Shown: positions 18,249-26,226, counted from the first letter of the stretch. The stretch: DNA of 32,546 nucleotides from an uncultured SAR116 cluster alpha proteobacterium (GCA_902623185.1 CACNSW010000021.1:1-32546); one strand, 5' to 3'. Made by a program: numbers and translations. Notes: generated from the sequence alone by a model not told the origin.

Positions 18249-18998
18249 ATGGATCGCAAATTGACAATCTCTGCTCTGCAAGAAGAAAGTGGCCTCATTT
18301 TTGAGGCACGCAGCGTAAATACCAGTGTTGTGCCGGCTGTTGATTGCCATCTTCACACTTCATGGACAGACGGTGAGTCCTCAGCTGAAGAAATGTACAT
18401 GGCGGCAGTCAGAAGTGAAATGGGTGTTATTTTATTCAGCGAACACAGTAGAAAAACGAGCATAGATTGGTTCGATGATTTTGCGAGAGATGTAAGGTCT
18501 TTGCCGGCGGATACTTGCAAAGCGCTAGTGGGAACCGAGGTAAAGGTTGAGACTAGATCTGGAGATATAGATACTACGGATGAAATAAGCAATAATTGCG
18601 ATTTTGTTATGGCAAGTGTGCATAGATTGATCGATAACTCTGGGAATACGTTGCAATTTGCTGAAACCGATCCTTCAAAGGCAGTCGAAATTGAGTACGA
18701 TATGACTATGGCTGCTCTAGAGAACCCAAAGGTAAACATCATTGGCCACACTTTTGGTATGAGTTTTCGTCGGTTTAAACAAAATCCGGCCCCAAAAAAA
18801 ATCAAGGACGTTATCAAAAAAGCGGCCAACAACAACGTTGTCTTTGAGCTGAACTCGCATTACCACGAAAACTTTTTGGAGATTCTTAGCTGGTGTAAAG
18901 AATATAATGCGGTGATTTCATTTGGATCAAATGCACACACAGTCGATAAAGTCGGTGAAATGACCCGATCCCTTCAAAGGGCAATGTCGCATGCATAA
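18249..18998 (+). CDS. PHP-domain metal-dependent hydrolase
   Basis: A 249-aa PHP-fold protein, a family of metal-dependent phosphoesterases that includes histidinol phosphatases. The first motif VDCHLHTSWTDGESS gives His34 and His36; Glu65-His66 lie in LFSEHSRKT; GTEVKVET (residue about 100) and MASVHRL supply further ligands, and IIGHTFG and FELNSHYHEN follow. In the last motif the usual GSDAH reads GSNAH, so one acidic ligand is replaced by Asn, which may change metal content or activity. It heads a five-gene operon, with its 3' end overlapping the ATP-grasp gene by 8 bases. A phosphatase step on a sugar phosphate is a reasonable guess from context only. Confidence 0.82.
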   Translation: MDRKLTISALQEESGLIFEARSVNTSVVPAVDCHLHTSWTDGESSAEEMYMAAVRSEMGVILFSEHSRKTSIDWFDDFARDVRSLPADTCKALVGTEVKVETRSGDIDTTDEISNNCDFVMASVHRLIDNSGNTLQFAETDPSKAVEIEYDMTMAALENPKVNIIGHTFGMSFRRFKQNPAPKKIKDVIKKAANNNVVFELNSHYHENFLEILSWCKEYNAVISFGSNAHTVDKVGEMTRSLQRAMSHA

Positions 18999-20034
18999 AC
19001 ATTGTCGTGTGATGGTGACGGGTGCTGGCAGTGGTGTCGGCCAAAGCATAGTGAAAGCTCTTCGCTACAGTGAACTACCTCTAACCATAATTGGCGCAGA
19101 TATATCGCCAATCAATGCAGCTCTTTTTAGGACTGATGAAGCACAAATCATTCCCAAGGTTGAATCGCCTGGCGCGGCAGAAAAAATTATTGAAATACTC
19201 AAACAGTCGCATATCGACTTAATTTTAGTAGGTTCGGAGTTTGAATTAAATTTTTTCGCTAAGCATAAAATTATTATTGAAGAACAAACTGAAACACGTG
19301 TACTAGTCTCTTGCATTGAAACTGTAACTATGGCTGACGATAAGTGGCTAACAGCCGAGTTTCTGAGGCTAAATAAATTGCCACATGCCAAGTCATTCCT
19401 GCCATCAAACATGGATGACGCTGTTGAAATATCAAAAAAGGTAGGATTTCCGTTTATTTTAAAGTCTCGGAATGGAACCTCATCTAGGAATGTTCGTATT
19501 ATTAATAACTTGGATGATTTGAGCCAACTTTTAAATCTGACACCTTTACCCATGATTCAAGAACTGATCGCACATCCATCAAATAATCTGGATAAAGAAT
19601 ATACCTGTAGCCTATTCAAAGATGCGTCCGGTCAAATCCTTGGTCCTTTTATTGCACGAAGGACTGTGAAGGGAGGCACTTCATGGGTTGTGGAGGTTTT
19701 GGATAATCCCGCTTTGAAGAACCCACTGCTTGAGATAGGCGGTTCATTAGACTTTATTGGTTCGATAAATATTCAATTGATGGTAAGAGATGGAGTCCCA
19801 ATTCCATTTGAGTTCAATGCTAGGTTTTCTGGTACTACTGCCGTAAGGGCACACTTTGGTTTCAACGAGCCTAAAATGGCTCTTCTTAGCTTTTTTTATG
19901 GTGTACCAATTGAAAAGCCATGTATTAGAGAGGGGCTTGCCTTTCGGTATAATGAAGAGGTTTTTGTAGAAAAAGTAACCTCAGACAACTGTGATCCAAA
20001 CATCCATAAGGGCAAGGTAAACAAATGGTTTTAG
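18991..20034 (+). CDS. ATP-grasp protein (carbamoyl-phosphate-synthase-like)
   Basis: A 347-aa ATP-grasp protein. An N-terminal pre-ATP-grasp domain starts with VMVTGAGSGVGQSIVKAL; the ATP-grasp core runs from about residue 110 to 300, with the lysine of FPFILKSRNGTSSRNV (about 157), the adenine-contact segment PMIQELI, and metal/phosphate residues near GSINIQLMVRDG and PFEFNARFSGTT. Such enzymes join a carboxylate to an amine or thiol through an acyl phosphate. Its place between PHP and epimerase genes suggests modification of a sugar or an aminoacyl decoration; the substrates are unknown. It overlaps both neighbours (8 and 10 bases). Confidence 0.85.
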   Translation: MHKHCRVMVTGAGSGVGQSIVKALRYSELPLTIIGADISPINAALFRTDEAQIIPKVESPGAAEKIIEILKQSHIDLILVGSEFELNFFAKHKIIIEEQTETRVLVSCIETVTMADDKWLTAEFLRLNKLPHAKSFLPSNMDDAVEISKKVGFPFILKSRNGTSSRNVRIINNLDDLSQLLNLTPLPMIQELIAHPSNNLDKEYTCSLFKDASGQILGPFIARRTVKGGTSWVVEVLDNPALKNPLLEIGGSLDFIGSINIQLMVRDGVPIPFEFNARFSGTTAVRAHFGFNEPKMALLSFFYGVPIEKPCIREGLAFRYNEEVFVEKVTSDNCDPNIHKGKVNKWF

Positions 20035-20939
20035 ATGTTGTTGGTTTGACTGGATCAAGTGGAGTATTGGGAAAACACATAAAAGCGGTCCTTAAAAGTA
20101 AAGGGCTGAAAGTTATTGAAAATAACAGGGATGGAAAGCATGACGAAAACGCTTGGAATTTAACAGAATGGTGCACTGACGACAACTTCAGAGAATTTTT
20201 CCCAAATGTGAAGGCAATTGTGCATGCAGGTGCAATTGTTCCAAAAGACATTTCAGTAGAGCCCTCTGTACTTTTTTTGGCCAATACACATGCTTGCTTA
20301 AATCTTGGTTTGTGGGCTTTATCAAACGACATACCATTGATTTATATATCCGGTGGGATTTCATATCTCGACCCCCACGCAATGGACATTCACGAAGAAG
20401 CGGAACTTGGGTGGAGTGGTCTTGGTGGTTGTTACGGCCTATCAAAATTGTTGGGTGAAGATAACCTGAGGCGCCTTCGGCAACGTGGCCTGAAACTATC
20501 GATTGTGAGAGCATCCTCGATATATGGTGCAGGGATGAGTGCAACGAAGGTTATAAGGAAATATATCGAGAGCGCAGTTAATAATGCCGAAATCAAGTTG
20601 TTCCCTCCGGTTGAGAGCACTATTGATTTAATTCATGCATATGATGTGTCGTCTGCTGTTTACGAAATATTGAAAAATAAAAAATGGACCGATTTTAATG
20701 TTGCATCCGGTGATATGATTTCATTTCATTCTTTAGCCACTAGTTGTGTTGAACTGTTTGGAGGAGGTAAGGTGCTAGTGGCTGAAGGGGGTGAAAGGGC
20801 TGAGTGCGTCAAAGCAACATTTAATTTGAATTTTGATAAAGCAAGGGCCGAGCTTAACTGGGGTCCCAAAGTGAGCTTAAGGCAAGGATTAAAAATGGTC
20901 TACAAAAGCATATATCTGCCTTATGAATTACAAAGGTAA
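20025..20939 (+). CDS. Extended-SDR NAD-dependent epimerase/dehydratase
   Basis: A 304-aa nucleotide-sugar epimerase/dehydratase-type protein. The NAD-binding GxxGxxG is visible at the start (GLTGSSGVLGKHI), VHAGAI marks beta4, ISGGISY beta5, and the catalytic Tyr-x3-Lys is in CYGLSKLLGE (about 139-146). SIVRASSIYG and DLIHAYDVSSAV follow as in UDP-glucose 4-epimerase relatives. It probably acts on a nucleotide-activated or free sugar in the pathway of this operon; the exact reaction cannot be read. It overlaps the ATP-grasp gene by 10 bases. Confidence 0.88.
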   Translation: MVLDVVGLTGSSGVLGKHIKAVLKSKGLKVIENNRDGKHDENAWNLTEWCTDDNFREFFPNVKAIVHAGAIVPKDISVEPSVLFLANTHACLNLGLWALSNDIPLIYISGGISYLDPHAMDIHEEAELGWSGLGGCYGLSKLLGEDNLRRLRQRGLKLSIVRASSIYGAGMSATKVIRKYIESAVNNAEIKLFPPVESTIDLIHAYDVSSAVYEILKNKKWTDFNVASGDMISFHSLATSCVELFGGGKVLVAEGGERAECVKATFNLNFDKARAELNWGPKVSLRQGLKMVYKSIYLPYELQR

Positions 20940-20956
20940 TGCCTAGAGTGACGCGT

Positions 20957-21961
20957 ATGAAAAAGATTTTCATCATCGCTGAAGTAGGTGTGAACCATAA
21001 TGCAGATATGTCGCTAGCTTTTCAATTAATTGATGAAGCAGTCAAAGCCGGTGCAGATGCCGTTAAGTTCCAAGCCGCTGTTCCAGAATTGGTAGCAACA
21101 TCGAGTGCATCTAAGTCTCAATATCAAATAAATTCTATGTGTTCCTCTGAAAATCAACTGGAAATGATTAGATCTTTACATTTTCCGTTAGATGCATACG
21201 TGAGTTTAAAGGCAAAATGTGACGAGCGCGGTATCGTTTTTTTTGCGTCAGCTTTTGACCTAGTGAGCTTGGATTTTTTAGAGGATTTGGGCCAGCCAAT
21301 GCATAAGGTTCCATCAGGTGAAATAACTAACCTTCCATTTCTTGAGCGCATTGGCAAATACAACAAACCTATCTTATTGTCGACTGGCATGTCTGTTATT
21401 CAGGAAATTTCAGATGCAATCGCTGTTTTGGAGAAATCTGGCGCTAAACGGGATAATATCACAATCTTACACTGTAACACTGAATATCCCACCCCATTCA
21501 ATGATGTAAATTTAAAAGCTTTGAAACATATCTCAAATCATTTTGGCATCAGTGTTGGGTATTCGGATCACACTGAGGGCATTGCGGTGCCAATTGCTGC
21601 GGCCGCACTTGGGGCTAAAGTTATTGAAAAACACTTTACAATCGATCGAAAACTCCCAGGGCCTGATCAAAAAGCTAGCTTAAATCCACAAGAATTTAAG
21701 AGCATGGTGGACGCTATAAGGGAAACTGAGTTGGCTCTTGGCTCAAAGGAAAAACTTGTTACTCCTAGCGAAAGAATAAATTTAATACCGGTACGTCGGT
21801 CATTAGTAGCCTCAAGACCTATAAAATTGGGGGAGAGATTCAGCGAAAAAAACATTGTCGCCAAGCGACCTGCAATTGGAATATCTCCGATGCTTTGGCA
21901 CAAGGTTATTGGGAAGAAAGCTAAAAAAGACTTCGATATAGACGAGTTAATAGTTTTATGA
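20957..21961 (+). CDS. neuB: NeuB-family N-acetylneuraminate (nonulosonate) synthase
   Basis: A 334-aa NeuB-type synthase condensing an N-acetylhexosamine (ManNAc or a dideoxy analogue) with phosphoenolpyruvate to a nine-carbon 2-keto acid. The TIM-barrel domain starts with FIIAEVGVNHNAD and has DAVKFQ, the KVPSGEITN block, LLSTGMS, ILHCNTEYPTP and GYSDHTEG; the C-terminal antifreeze-like SAF domain (about 275-334, RRSLVASRPIKLGERF) completes the fold. The start at 20957 fits family N-termini and has GAG upstream; the ATG at 20939 overlaps the previous stop. It overlaps the next gene by 4 bases. Whether the product is sialic, legionaminic or another acid is undetermined. Confidence 0.92.
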   Translation: MKKIFIIAEVGVNHNADMSLAFQLIDEAVKAGADAVKFQAAVPELVATSSASKSQYQINSMCSSENQLEMIRSLHFPLDAYVSLKAKCDERGIVFFASAFDLVSLDFLEDLGQPMHKVPSGEITNLPFLERIGKYNKPILLSTGMSVIQEISDAIAVLEKSGAKRDNITILHCNTEYPTPFNDVNLKALKHISNHFGISVGYSDHTEGIAVPIAAAALGAKVIEKHFTIDRKLPGPDQKASLNPQEFKSMVDAIRETELALGSKEKLVTPSERINLIPVRRSLVASRPIKLGERFSEKNIVAKRPAIGISPMLWHKVIGKKAKKDFDIDELIVL

Positions 21962-23121
21962 AGAAAATGGCTGTGGTGACGAGCACTCGTGCAGATTATG
22001 GGTTGTTAAAGTATCTCATGCGGCAAATTAGAGAGCATGAGGCAACTGAACTGCATCTGATCGTAACTGGAACCCATACCAACCCAGAATTCGGTTACAC
22101 GTTGGATGAAATAGTAGCAGATGGATTTCAAATAGATAATACGATAGAGATCCACACGGTAGACGACACTGCTACAGGAGCAAGTAGAGGGTTTGGAGAT
22201 GCATTGACCGGAGCTACACAAGTTTTTGAAAAACTTCTCCCAGACGTGGTTATTGTACTTGGAGATCGTTATGAAATACTCGCAATAACAGTTTCTGCAT
22301 TGTTTTCTGGTATCCCTATTGCTCACTTACATGGTGGAGAGGTTACCTCTGGCGCTTTCGATGATGCAATACGACATGCGATAACGAAGCTCTCTAATTT
22401 ACATTTTGTCGCGTCAAATGCCTATAAGAGGCGTGTTCTTCAGATGGGAGAGGATCCAAAAACGGTTTTTCTCGTTGGCGGGTTAGGAGTTGATAGTATT
22501 TCAAAAACAAAATTGTTGACTCGATCTGATGTCGAAAAAGCTCTTGGCAGGAAATTTTTGCGAAAAAATATAATTGTCACATTTCACCCAGTAACTTTGC
22601 AGCCCAAATCCGCAAACGAACAGATTCACGAACTTTTACAGGCACTAGGCGAATTACAGGATACGAACATAATCATAACTTTGCCCAATGCTGATCCAGA
22701 AAATCGAGTCATTAGAGACAAAATCAAGCAGTTTTGTGAACAAAACCCTAATGCCGCTTCGTACCCTTCGCTTGGCCATCGCCTTTATTTGTCCTGCTTG
22801 CACTTTTGTGATGGGGTAGTTGGCAATTCTTCGAGTGGTATTGCGGAGGCCCCAACTTTGAAAAAGGCAACGATAAATATTGGTGACCGTCAGTCTGGAA
22901 GACTGAAGTCTGGTTCAGTGATTGACTGTGATCCAACTGCTGAAAGTATAACTCGAGCCTTAAATCTAATGTATTCAAAAGAATTCCAGAAAAAACTTCC
23001 CGGCGCGGTGAGTCCATATGGCGGTCCCGGTGCGAGTGATAAGATTTTTAATTATTTACTCGACATTAAGTATACTCAAATAAAGAGAAAAAAATTTTTT
23101 GATCTAAGCTTTGAAGCTTAA
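21958..23121 (+). CDS. neuC: UDP-N-acetylglucosamine 2-epimerase (hydrolysing), NeuC-like
   Basis: A 387-aa hydrolysing epimerase of the NeuC/LegG type, converting UDP-GlcNAc (or UDP-diNAcBac) to the free 2-epimer and UDP and so supplying NeuB. It begins VTSTRADYGLLKYL, and the family blocks LGDRYEILA, IAHLHGGEVTSGAFDDAIRHA and VGNSSSGIAEAP are intact, the last forming the UDP-binding loop. It is translationally coupled to neuB (ATGA overlap) and is the last gene of the operon; the C-terminus is basic and rich in Lys/Phe. No cytidylyltransferase follows. Confidence 0.92.
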   Translation: MKKMAVVTSTRADYGLLKYLMRQIREHEATELHLIVTGTHTNPEFGYTLDEIVADGFQIDNTIEIHTVDDTATGASRGFGDALTGATQVFEKLLPDVVIVLGDRYEILAITVSALFSGIPIAHLHGGEVTSGAFDDAIRHAITKLSNLHFVASNAYKRRVLQMGEDPKTVFLVGGLGVDSISKTKLLTRSDVEKALGRKFLRKNIIVTFHPVTLQPKSANEQIHELLQALGELQDTNIIITLPNADPENRVIRDKIKQFCEQNPNAASYPSLGHRLYLSCLHFCDGVVGNSSSGIAEAPTLKKATINIGDRQSGRLKSGSVIDCDPTAESITRALNLMYSKEFQKKLPGAVSPYGGPGASDKIFNYLLDIKYTQIKRKKFFDLSFEA

Positions 23122-23904
23122 CCAATCTCATTTTTACGAGTTAATTGACTTAACTCAAGATATCTTCCAAACATCTCATTGATAAAGTGCAGATTGCCAA
23201 TGCACGGAAACAAACTCGATAGGGCCTTTTGTTATTTAAATTTTGCTAACTAATCTTGAAGAATTAATATGTAAAGAAAACACCGGTTGTTATTGGGTAT
23301 ATTTGATTCTAGCTAAATAAGATTAAGAATTGCATTTCTGAGCGGAATGCCTCTTTTTTCTCGGGTATCACACTTTATAAAAAAGCGAAGGGTGTTTCTA
23401 TTTTGGCACAAGTGGACTAGGTGCATATAAACTTGCGTCTACCTTCGCTCAAACCATTGAAAAAATGTTAGCTAAAGTGGGACCCGAACATCCAACAAGC
23501 GGATTTTGAAGCCCCTACTTAGATCCAAAGAGTCATTTTCATTCAAATAGTAATAAAGGCGCAATTTTTAGTTGTCACACCTCCGTCGAACGGACCTGTT
23601 GCTGCATTGTCGGATAAATGGGACGCTAGGATGCTGTTTATATGCACGTATCACTGTGGGCCTTTTTACTAAGCCTAACCAGCGGGTCCTGAAGCTAAGT
23701 CAGATGCACGACTGCGCCTTTCCTAAGAAGACAAGTTTTTGAAACAAGTAAGGCGCCGATTTATTTTTGTCCGCCCTTTGAAGCAGGCTAAGACACTTGT
23801 TTTGCGTTGTTAAGACGCTTTTTGAGTTGTCTTGATGGAGATGCGGACAGATACAGGTGGTGTTTTTCCGTTCCTACGGCAGCAGAAAAAACCGTTCTGA
23901 AAAA
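23122..23904. other. 783-bp gene-poor stretch after neuC
   Basis: No gene with a start codon and Shine-Dalgarno is seen. One frame is open from 23381 to 23509 and reads like protein (CFYFGTSGLGAYKLAS, then KVGPEHPTSGF before the stop) but lacks a usable upstream start, so it may be the tail of a lost gene. No clear terminator for the neu operon is visible. Confidence 0.4.
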
Positions 23905-24048
23905 TTACGCTGCTTTATCGACGTTGTCCTTCTTTCGCGCTTTATAAGCGGAAAGCTTTTTCTGATAATCTGCTTCCGAAAGCCCGTGCCAGCCTATACA
24001 TTTACCACTCGGTGAGCGGCCGCATCCACATTTCTTCGCCTCAGTCAT
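23905..24048 (-). CDS. Small Cys-rich conserved-type protein (47 aa)
   Basis: A 47-aa protein with an N-terminal Cys cluster (KKCGCGRSPSGKCIGWHGL: C-x-C then Cys eight residues later, plus a Trp-His) and a charged helical tail with LSEADYQKKLSAYKARKK. Three cysteines and a His look like a small metal-binding knot. Start ATG 24048 has GGAG eight bases upstream. I recall similar tiny proteins in proteobacteria but can name no function. It is the first of several minus-strand small genes. Confidence 0.75.
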   Translation of the reverse strand: MTEAKKCGCGRSPSGKCIGWHGLSEADYQKKLSAYKARKKDNVDKAA

Positions 24049-24160
24049 TAATTAGCTCCAATATTGACGATGTAACTTACTAACGACGAGTAGGTGGCAT
24101 CAAAGGCTAGAATTGCAATGGTGACAAATAGTGTTTTACCTTAAACAGAAAAATCCATGT

Positions 24161-24265
24161 TTACTTGAAACGCATGAAGATTAATGCCAACGCCACAACG
24201 ATAATCGTTACGATCAAAAAGGTACGCAACCAAATCATGCTGATTTCGATAAATATTTCCAGCAT
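24161..24265 (-). CDS. Single-pass small membrane protein (34 aa)
   Basis: A 34-aa frame with one strongly hydrophobic segment (FLIVTIIVVALALIFM, residues about 16-31) flanked by Arg/Lys on the C side (RFK), typical of tiny inner-membrane proteins. The Shine-Dalgarno is weak (AGAG), and a GTG two codons earlier is also possible. Function unknown. Confidence 0.5.
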   Translation of the reverse strand: MLEIFIEISMIWLRTFLIVTIIVVALALIFMRFK

Positions 24266-24291
24266 GTTCACTCTGAGGAAATTTCTTTGTG

Positions 24292-24465
24292 CTAAAAAGT
24301 CCAATTAATTACTTTGTGAACTGCGCAGCCGCCACCCACAAATCCAAAAAACAACCTAGCTTTGTTGCCATCAGAAAAATCTGGGCCAAATGCGAGACCA
24401 GCAAGGCAAAGCGCAACAGTCGACCACAACAGCGCAACTGTTAAGCAACGGTAGGTGTCTTTCAT
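24292..24465 (-). CDS. Small two-helix membrane protein (57 aa)
   Basis: A 57-aa frame with hydrophobic stretches at residues 7-27 (VALLWSTVALCLAGLAFG) and about 38-50 (LFFGFVGGGCAV). Shine-Dalgarno weak. It lies between other minus-strand small genes. Not recognised. Confidence 0.5.
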   Translation of the reverse strand: MKDTYRCLTVALLWSTVALCLAGLAFGPDFSDGNKARLFFGFVGGGCAVHKVINWTF

Positions 24466-24613
24466 ACCGCCAAACTATCACTAGCAACCTAAACTTCAAG
24501 GAAAACCGATATCAATTTAGCGACAATTATTTTTCACAGAGACCTATTTTCCAGACAAATCCAAGCGGTCCGATTTTGATCTTTAACCAGCCGATTGTTT
24601 TTTTTCTAGTTCA

Positions 24614-24826
24614 TCAACTATCTGATTCACGCTCGGCTGCTGCTACCTCAGGTGTAGATCGGGCAGATTTGGCTTCCATGTATTTACGGGCGTAGTAACT
24701 ATATTGGCCGTCATCAGGCAGCGCATCTTTTGGCCGGGAAGGCCAGCTAATCCCTGGCTTTTGCTCAGGTGAGACAAGGTAGAGACCCTTCTTACCTAAC
24801 GTCTTTATTGCCTTGGTCTCTGTCAT
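24614..24826 (-). CDS. Small basic protein, divergent paralogue of the repeat-borne 58-aa protein
   Basis: A 70-aa hydrophilic protein. It shares with the product of 29766-29942 an N-terminal M(T/S)ET, a central GLYxVxPExK, PKDA, and the box YYxRKYMEx, so the two are paralogues. GGAGA five bases upstream supports ATG 24826 over the in-frame ATG at 24838. The C-terminus is an acidic/Ser-rich tail. Function unknown; the YYxRKYME box suggests a short conserved helix. Confidence 0.72.
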   Translation of the reverse strand: MTETKAIKTLGKKGLYLVSPEQKPGISWPSRPKDALPDDGQYSYYARKYMEAKSARSTPEVAAAERESDS

Positions 24827-24873
24827 GAAATTCTCCATCGGTTTGTTTAAATTAAGTGGTCCCTTTAACCACG

Positions 24874-24900
24874 AAAAAAAGGGCCACCGTTATGTGACCC
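24874..24900 (-). terminator. Terminator at the end of repeat copy 1
   Basis: On the minus strand GGGTCAC-ATAACG-GTGGCCC followed by seven T residues: a 7-bp stem with one mismatch. It lies downstream of the 24-aa ORF and is conserved in copy 2. Confidence 0.72.
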
Positions 24901-24921
24901 CATTCTCTATTTCCCATATTG

Positions 24922-24996
24922 CTAGCGTTTCAATCCAGCTAACCTGTACCAAAATTCTAAATTGGAGCTTCCACCACTCCCAGCTTCGTCGCCCAT
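24922..24996 (-). CDS. Miniprotein, 24 aa (repeat copy 1)
   Basis: An ORF of 24 codons with an excellent Shine-Dalgarno (AGGAGGG, 5 bases before ATG). The protein has a Gly/Ser-rich acidic start (MGDEAGSGGSSN) and an aromatic/basic end (FWYRLAGLKR). The frame is followed by a terminator. All sense codons are identical to the second copy at 29516-29593, which reads one residue further. Size and signals suggest a real small protein or a regulatory leader peptide. Confidence 0.6.
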   Translation of the reverse strand: MGDEAGSGGSSNLEFWYRLAGLKR

Positions 24997-25169
24997 TTAG
25001 CCCTCCTATTGCTGCTTCTTTTTAAACGTAAGCCTTTAGGTGCCCTGTTTCAAAGGGTTTAGATGCGACACATTATCAATTTTAGTACGCTGAAAACATT
25101 TGTTTATTATCAAATAAACTGAATATTAGTTACCTTAATATCAAGCCAAAGAAAAAAAGTCCAACAAGT

Positions 25170-25346
25170 TTAATCGTTGGATTTTTTGGCGGCATGGATT
25201 TCCATGTATTTTCGGGTGTAGTAAGCCTTCTGGCTTTCATTGTCCATCGCGTCCTTTGGTTTGCTTGGTGCTGCCCCTTTATGCTCTGGGTCGACGACAT
25301 AAAGGTCCATTTTGGGCGTTTTCTTTTTACCTTCAGTCTCTGACGT
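25170..25346 (-). pseudogene. Start-codon-less copy of the 58-aa small basic protein gene
   Basis: Aligns codon by codon with 29766-29942 (58 codons, a handful of substitutions), but the ATG has become ACG and the GGAGA Shine-Dalgarno has become AGAGA. No ATG, GTG or TTG in frame lies between the upstream stop and this point. It is probably silent, unless initiation occurs at Met13 or Met34. Confidence 0.72.
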
Positions 25347-25372
25347 AAATTTTCTCTTTTGACTAGCGTGAG

Positions 25373-25720
25373 TCAGGTGATGGTCATTATCTCAAACTTT
25401 ACCCCCTTGGCATAACGGCCAAAAGACACTTCGATCAGAGCAGCCTTTTCCATTGTCTCCATCATGGATTTGAACGTCTTGTATTCGATTGGTCCGTTAC
25501 TGCAAGCTGAGGTAGCGATGCGATGATACGACCAATCAGCATCTTTGACCTCATGTCCGATCAAAAGGTCACCTACGATCTTACCAACAGCCTCTTGGAG
25601 GGAGGCGGCGTTGTCTGGCGCCCTTGTCCTGCGGCGTTGTTTTGTTTTTAGGATGATGTAGATGATGGCTGCTTCCAGTGCCGTGGACTGTAGAAACGAA
25701 GTTGGACACGACAGACTCAT
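25373..25720 (-). CDS. Hypothetical protein, possibly truncated at a repeat edge
   Basis: A 115-aa protein, not recognised. After a short hydrophobic stretch (ALEAAIIYIILKTK) comes a basic linker (KQRRRTRAP) and an alpha/beta-looking section with LQEAVGKIVGDLL, KTFKSMMETMEKAALIEV and FGRYAKGVKFEI; the order helix-helix-strand hints at a winged-helix-like fold, but this is only an impression. The last codons and stop lie inside the first bases of repeat copy 1, so the natural C-terminus may be lost. The ATG overlaps the stop of a 14-codon frame that contains MSDHDYDELK, so the gene could also be a frameshifted piece of a longer one. Confidence 0.45.
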   Translation of the reverse strand: MSLSCPTSFLQSTALEAAIIYIILKTKQRRRTRAPDNAASLQEAVGKIVGDLLIGHEVKDADWSYHRIATSACSNGPIEYKTFKSMMETMEKAALIEVSFGRYAKGVKFEIMTIT

Positions 25721-25774
25721 GGACCTTGCGTTTTTAGCTCATCATAGTCATGGTCAGACATCGGCTTACGGTTT

Positions 25775-25867
25775 CTAATATGTCCGGGGCCTACCCCAGT
25801 GAGTGAGTGGTCCATCGTTAATGACCACCTCTACCTCATAAGTAGAGACCATCGTTACTTCTGCCAC
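25775..25867 (-). CDS. Tiny ORF (30 aa) with good Shine-Dalgarno
   Basis: GTG start with GAGG seven bases upstream; 30 codons (MAEVTMVSTYEVEVVINDGP and on) ending after GRPRTY. In the +1 frame the reading continues as VGPGHIRNRKPMSDHDYDEL to just before the 115-aa ORF, so this may be a frameshifted small gene rather than a complete one. Confidence 0.35.
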   Translation of the reverse strand: MAEVTMVSTYEVEVVINDGPLTHWGRPRTY

Positions 25868-25950
25868 GATTTATCCTCGCTTGTTCTTGTGTTCTTAGGT
25901 TTTTTGTTTTGGGCAAACTTAGATTTTTTAGTGGTTTAAACTTCTGAGCC

Positions 25951-26226
25951 ATGATCATGCGTTACCTCCTACTAATCTCCGCAACTATGCTTCTTTTTTC
26001 AGCTTGTGCCAGAGATTTCGTAAGATGGGTTGGTGGTTTAGTATCTGATAAGGCCGATGAAAACCAGATTGTAATTACCTACTCAGCGTTATCAGAAGCT
26101 ACCGGCGCGAATGATGAGATCAATGCCAAGGCTGAGGAATATTATGCTCAGTATGGGAAAAAATCTTATCTTGTATTCAAGGATAAAGCGGGTGGAAGAG
26201 GTTCTCTTGTATGGGGCTGGGATTAA
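25951..26226 (+). CDS. Small lipoprotein
   Basis: A 91-aa protein with a lipoprotein signal: MRYLLLISATMLLFSAC, where LFSAC is a lipobox and Cys at about residue 19 would be lipidated. The mature part is hydrophilic with VRWVGGLVSDKADENQIVITY, then an acidic helix and a Gly-rich end. Two starts are possible (25951 or the ATG two codons on). It is single, with a terminator 170 bases further. Function unknown. Confidence 0.7.
   Translation: MIMRYLLLISATMLLFSACARDFVRWVGGLVSDKADENQIVITYSALSEATGANDEINAKAEEYYAQYGKKSYLVFKDKAGGRGSLVWGWD

Larger units (their letters stand above)
24871..25379. repeat. Direct repeat, copy 1 (about 509 bp)
   Basis: Matches 29468-29974 over its full length with roughly nine bases in ten identical and only small indels, in the same orientation. 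It carries a minus-strand degenerate gene for the small basic protein, a 24-aa ORF and a terminator. No terminal inverted repeats, target duplication or transposase are seen. Confidence 0.9.

Noticed and set aside
19065-19553. 162-codon minus-strand frame within the ATP-grasp gene
   Set aside because: Shadow of a clear ATP-grasp protein on the plus strand.
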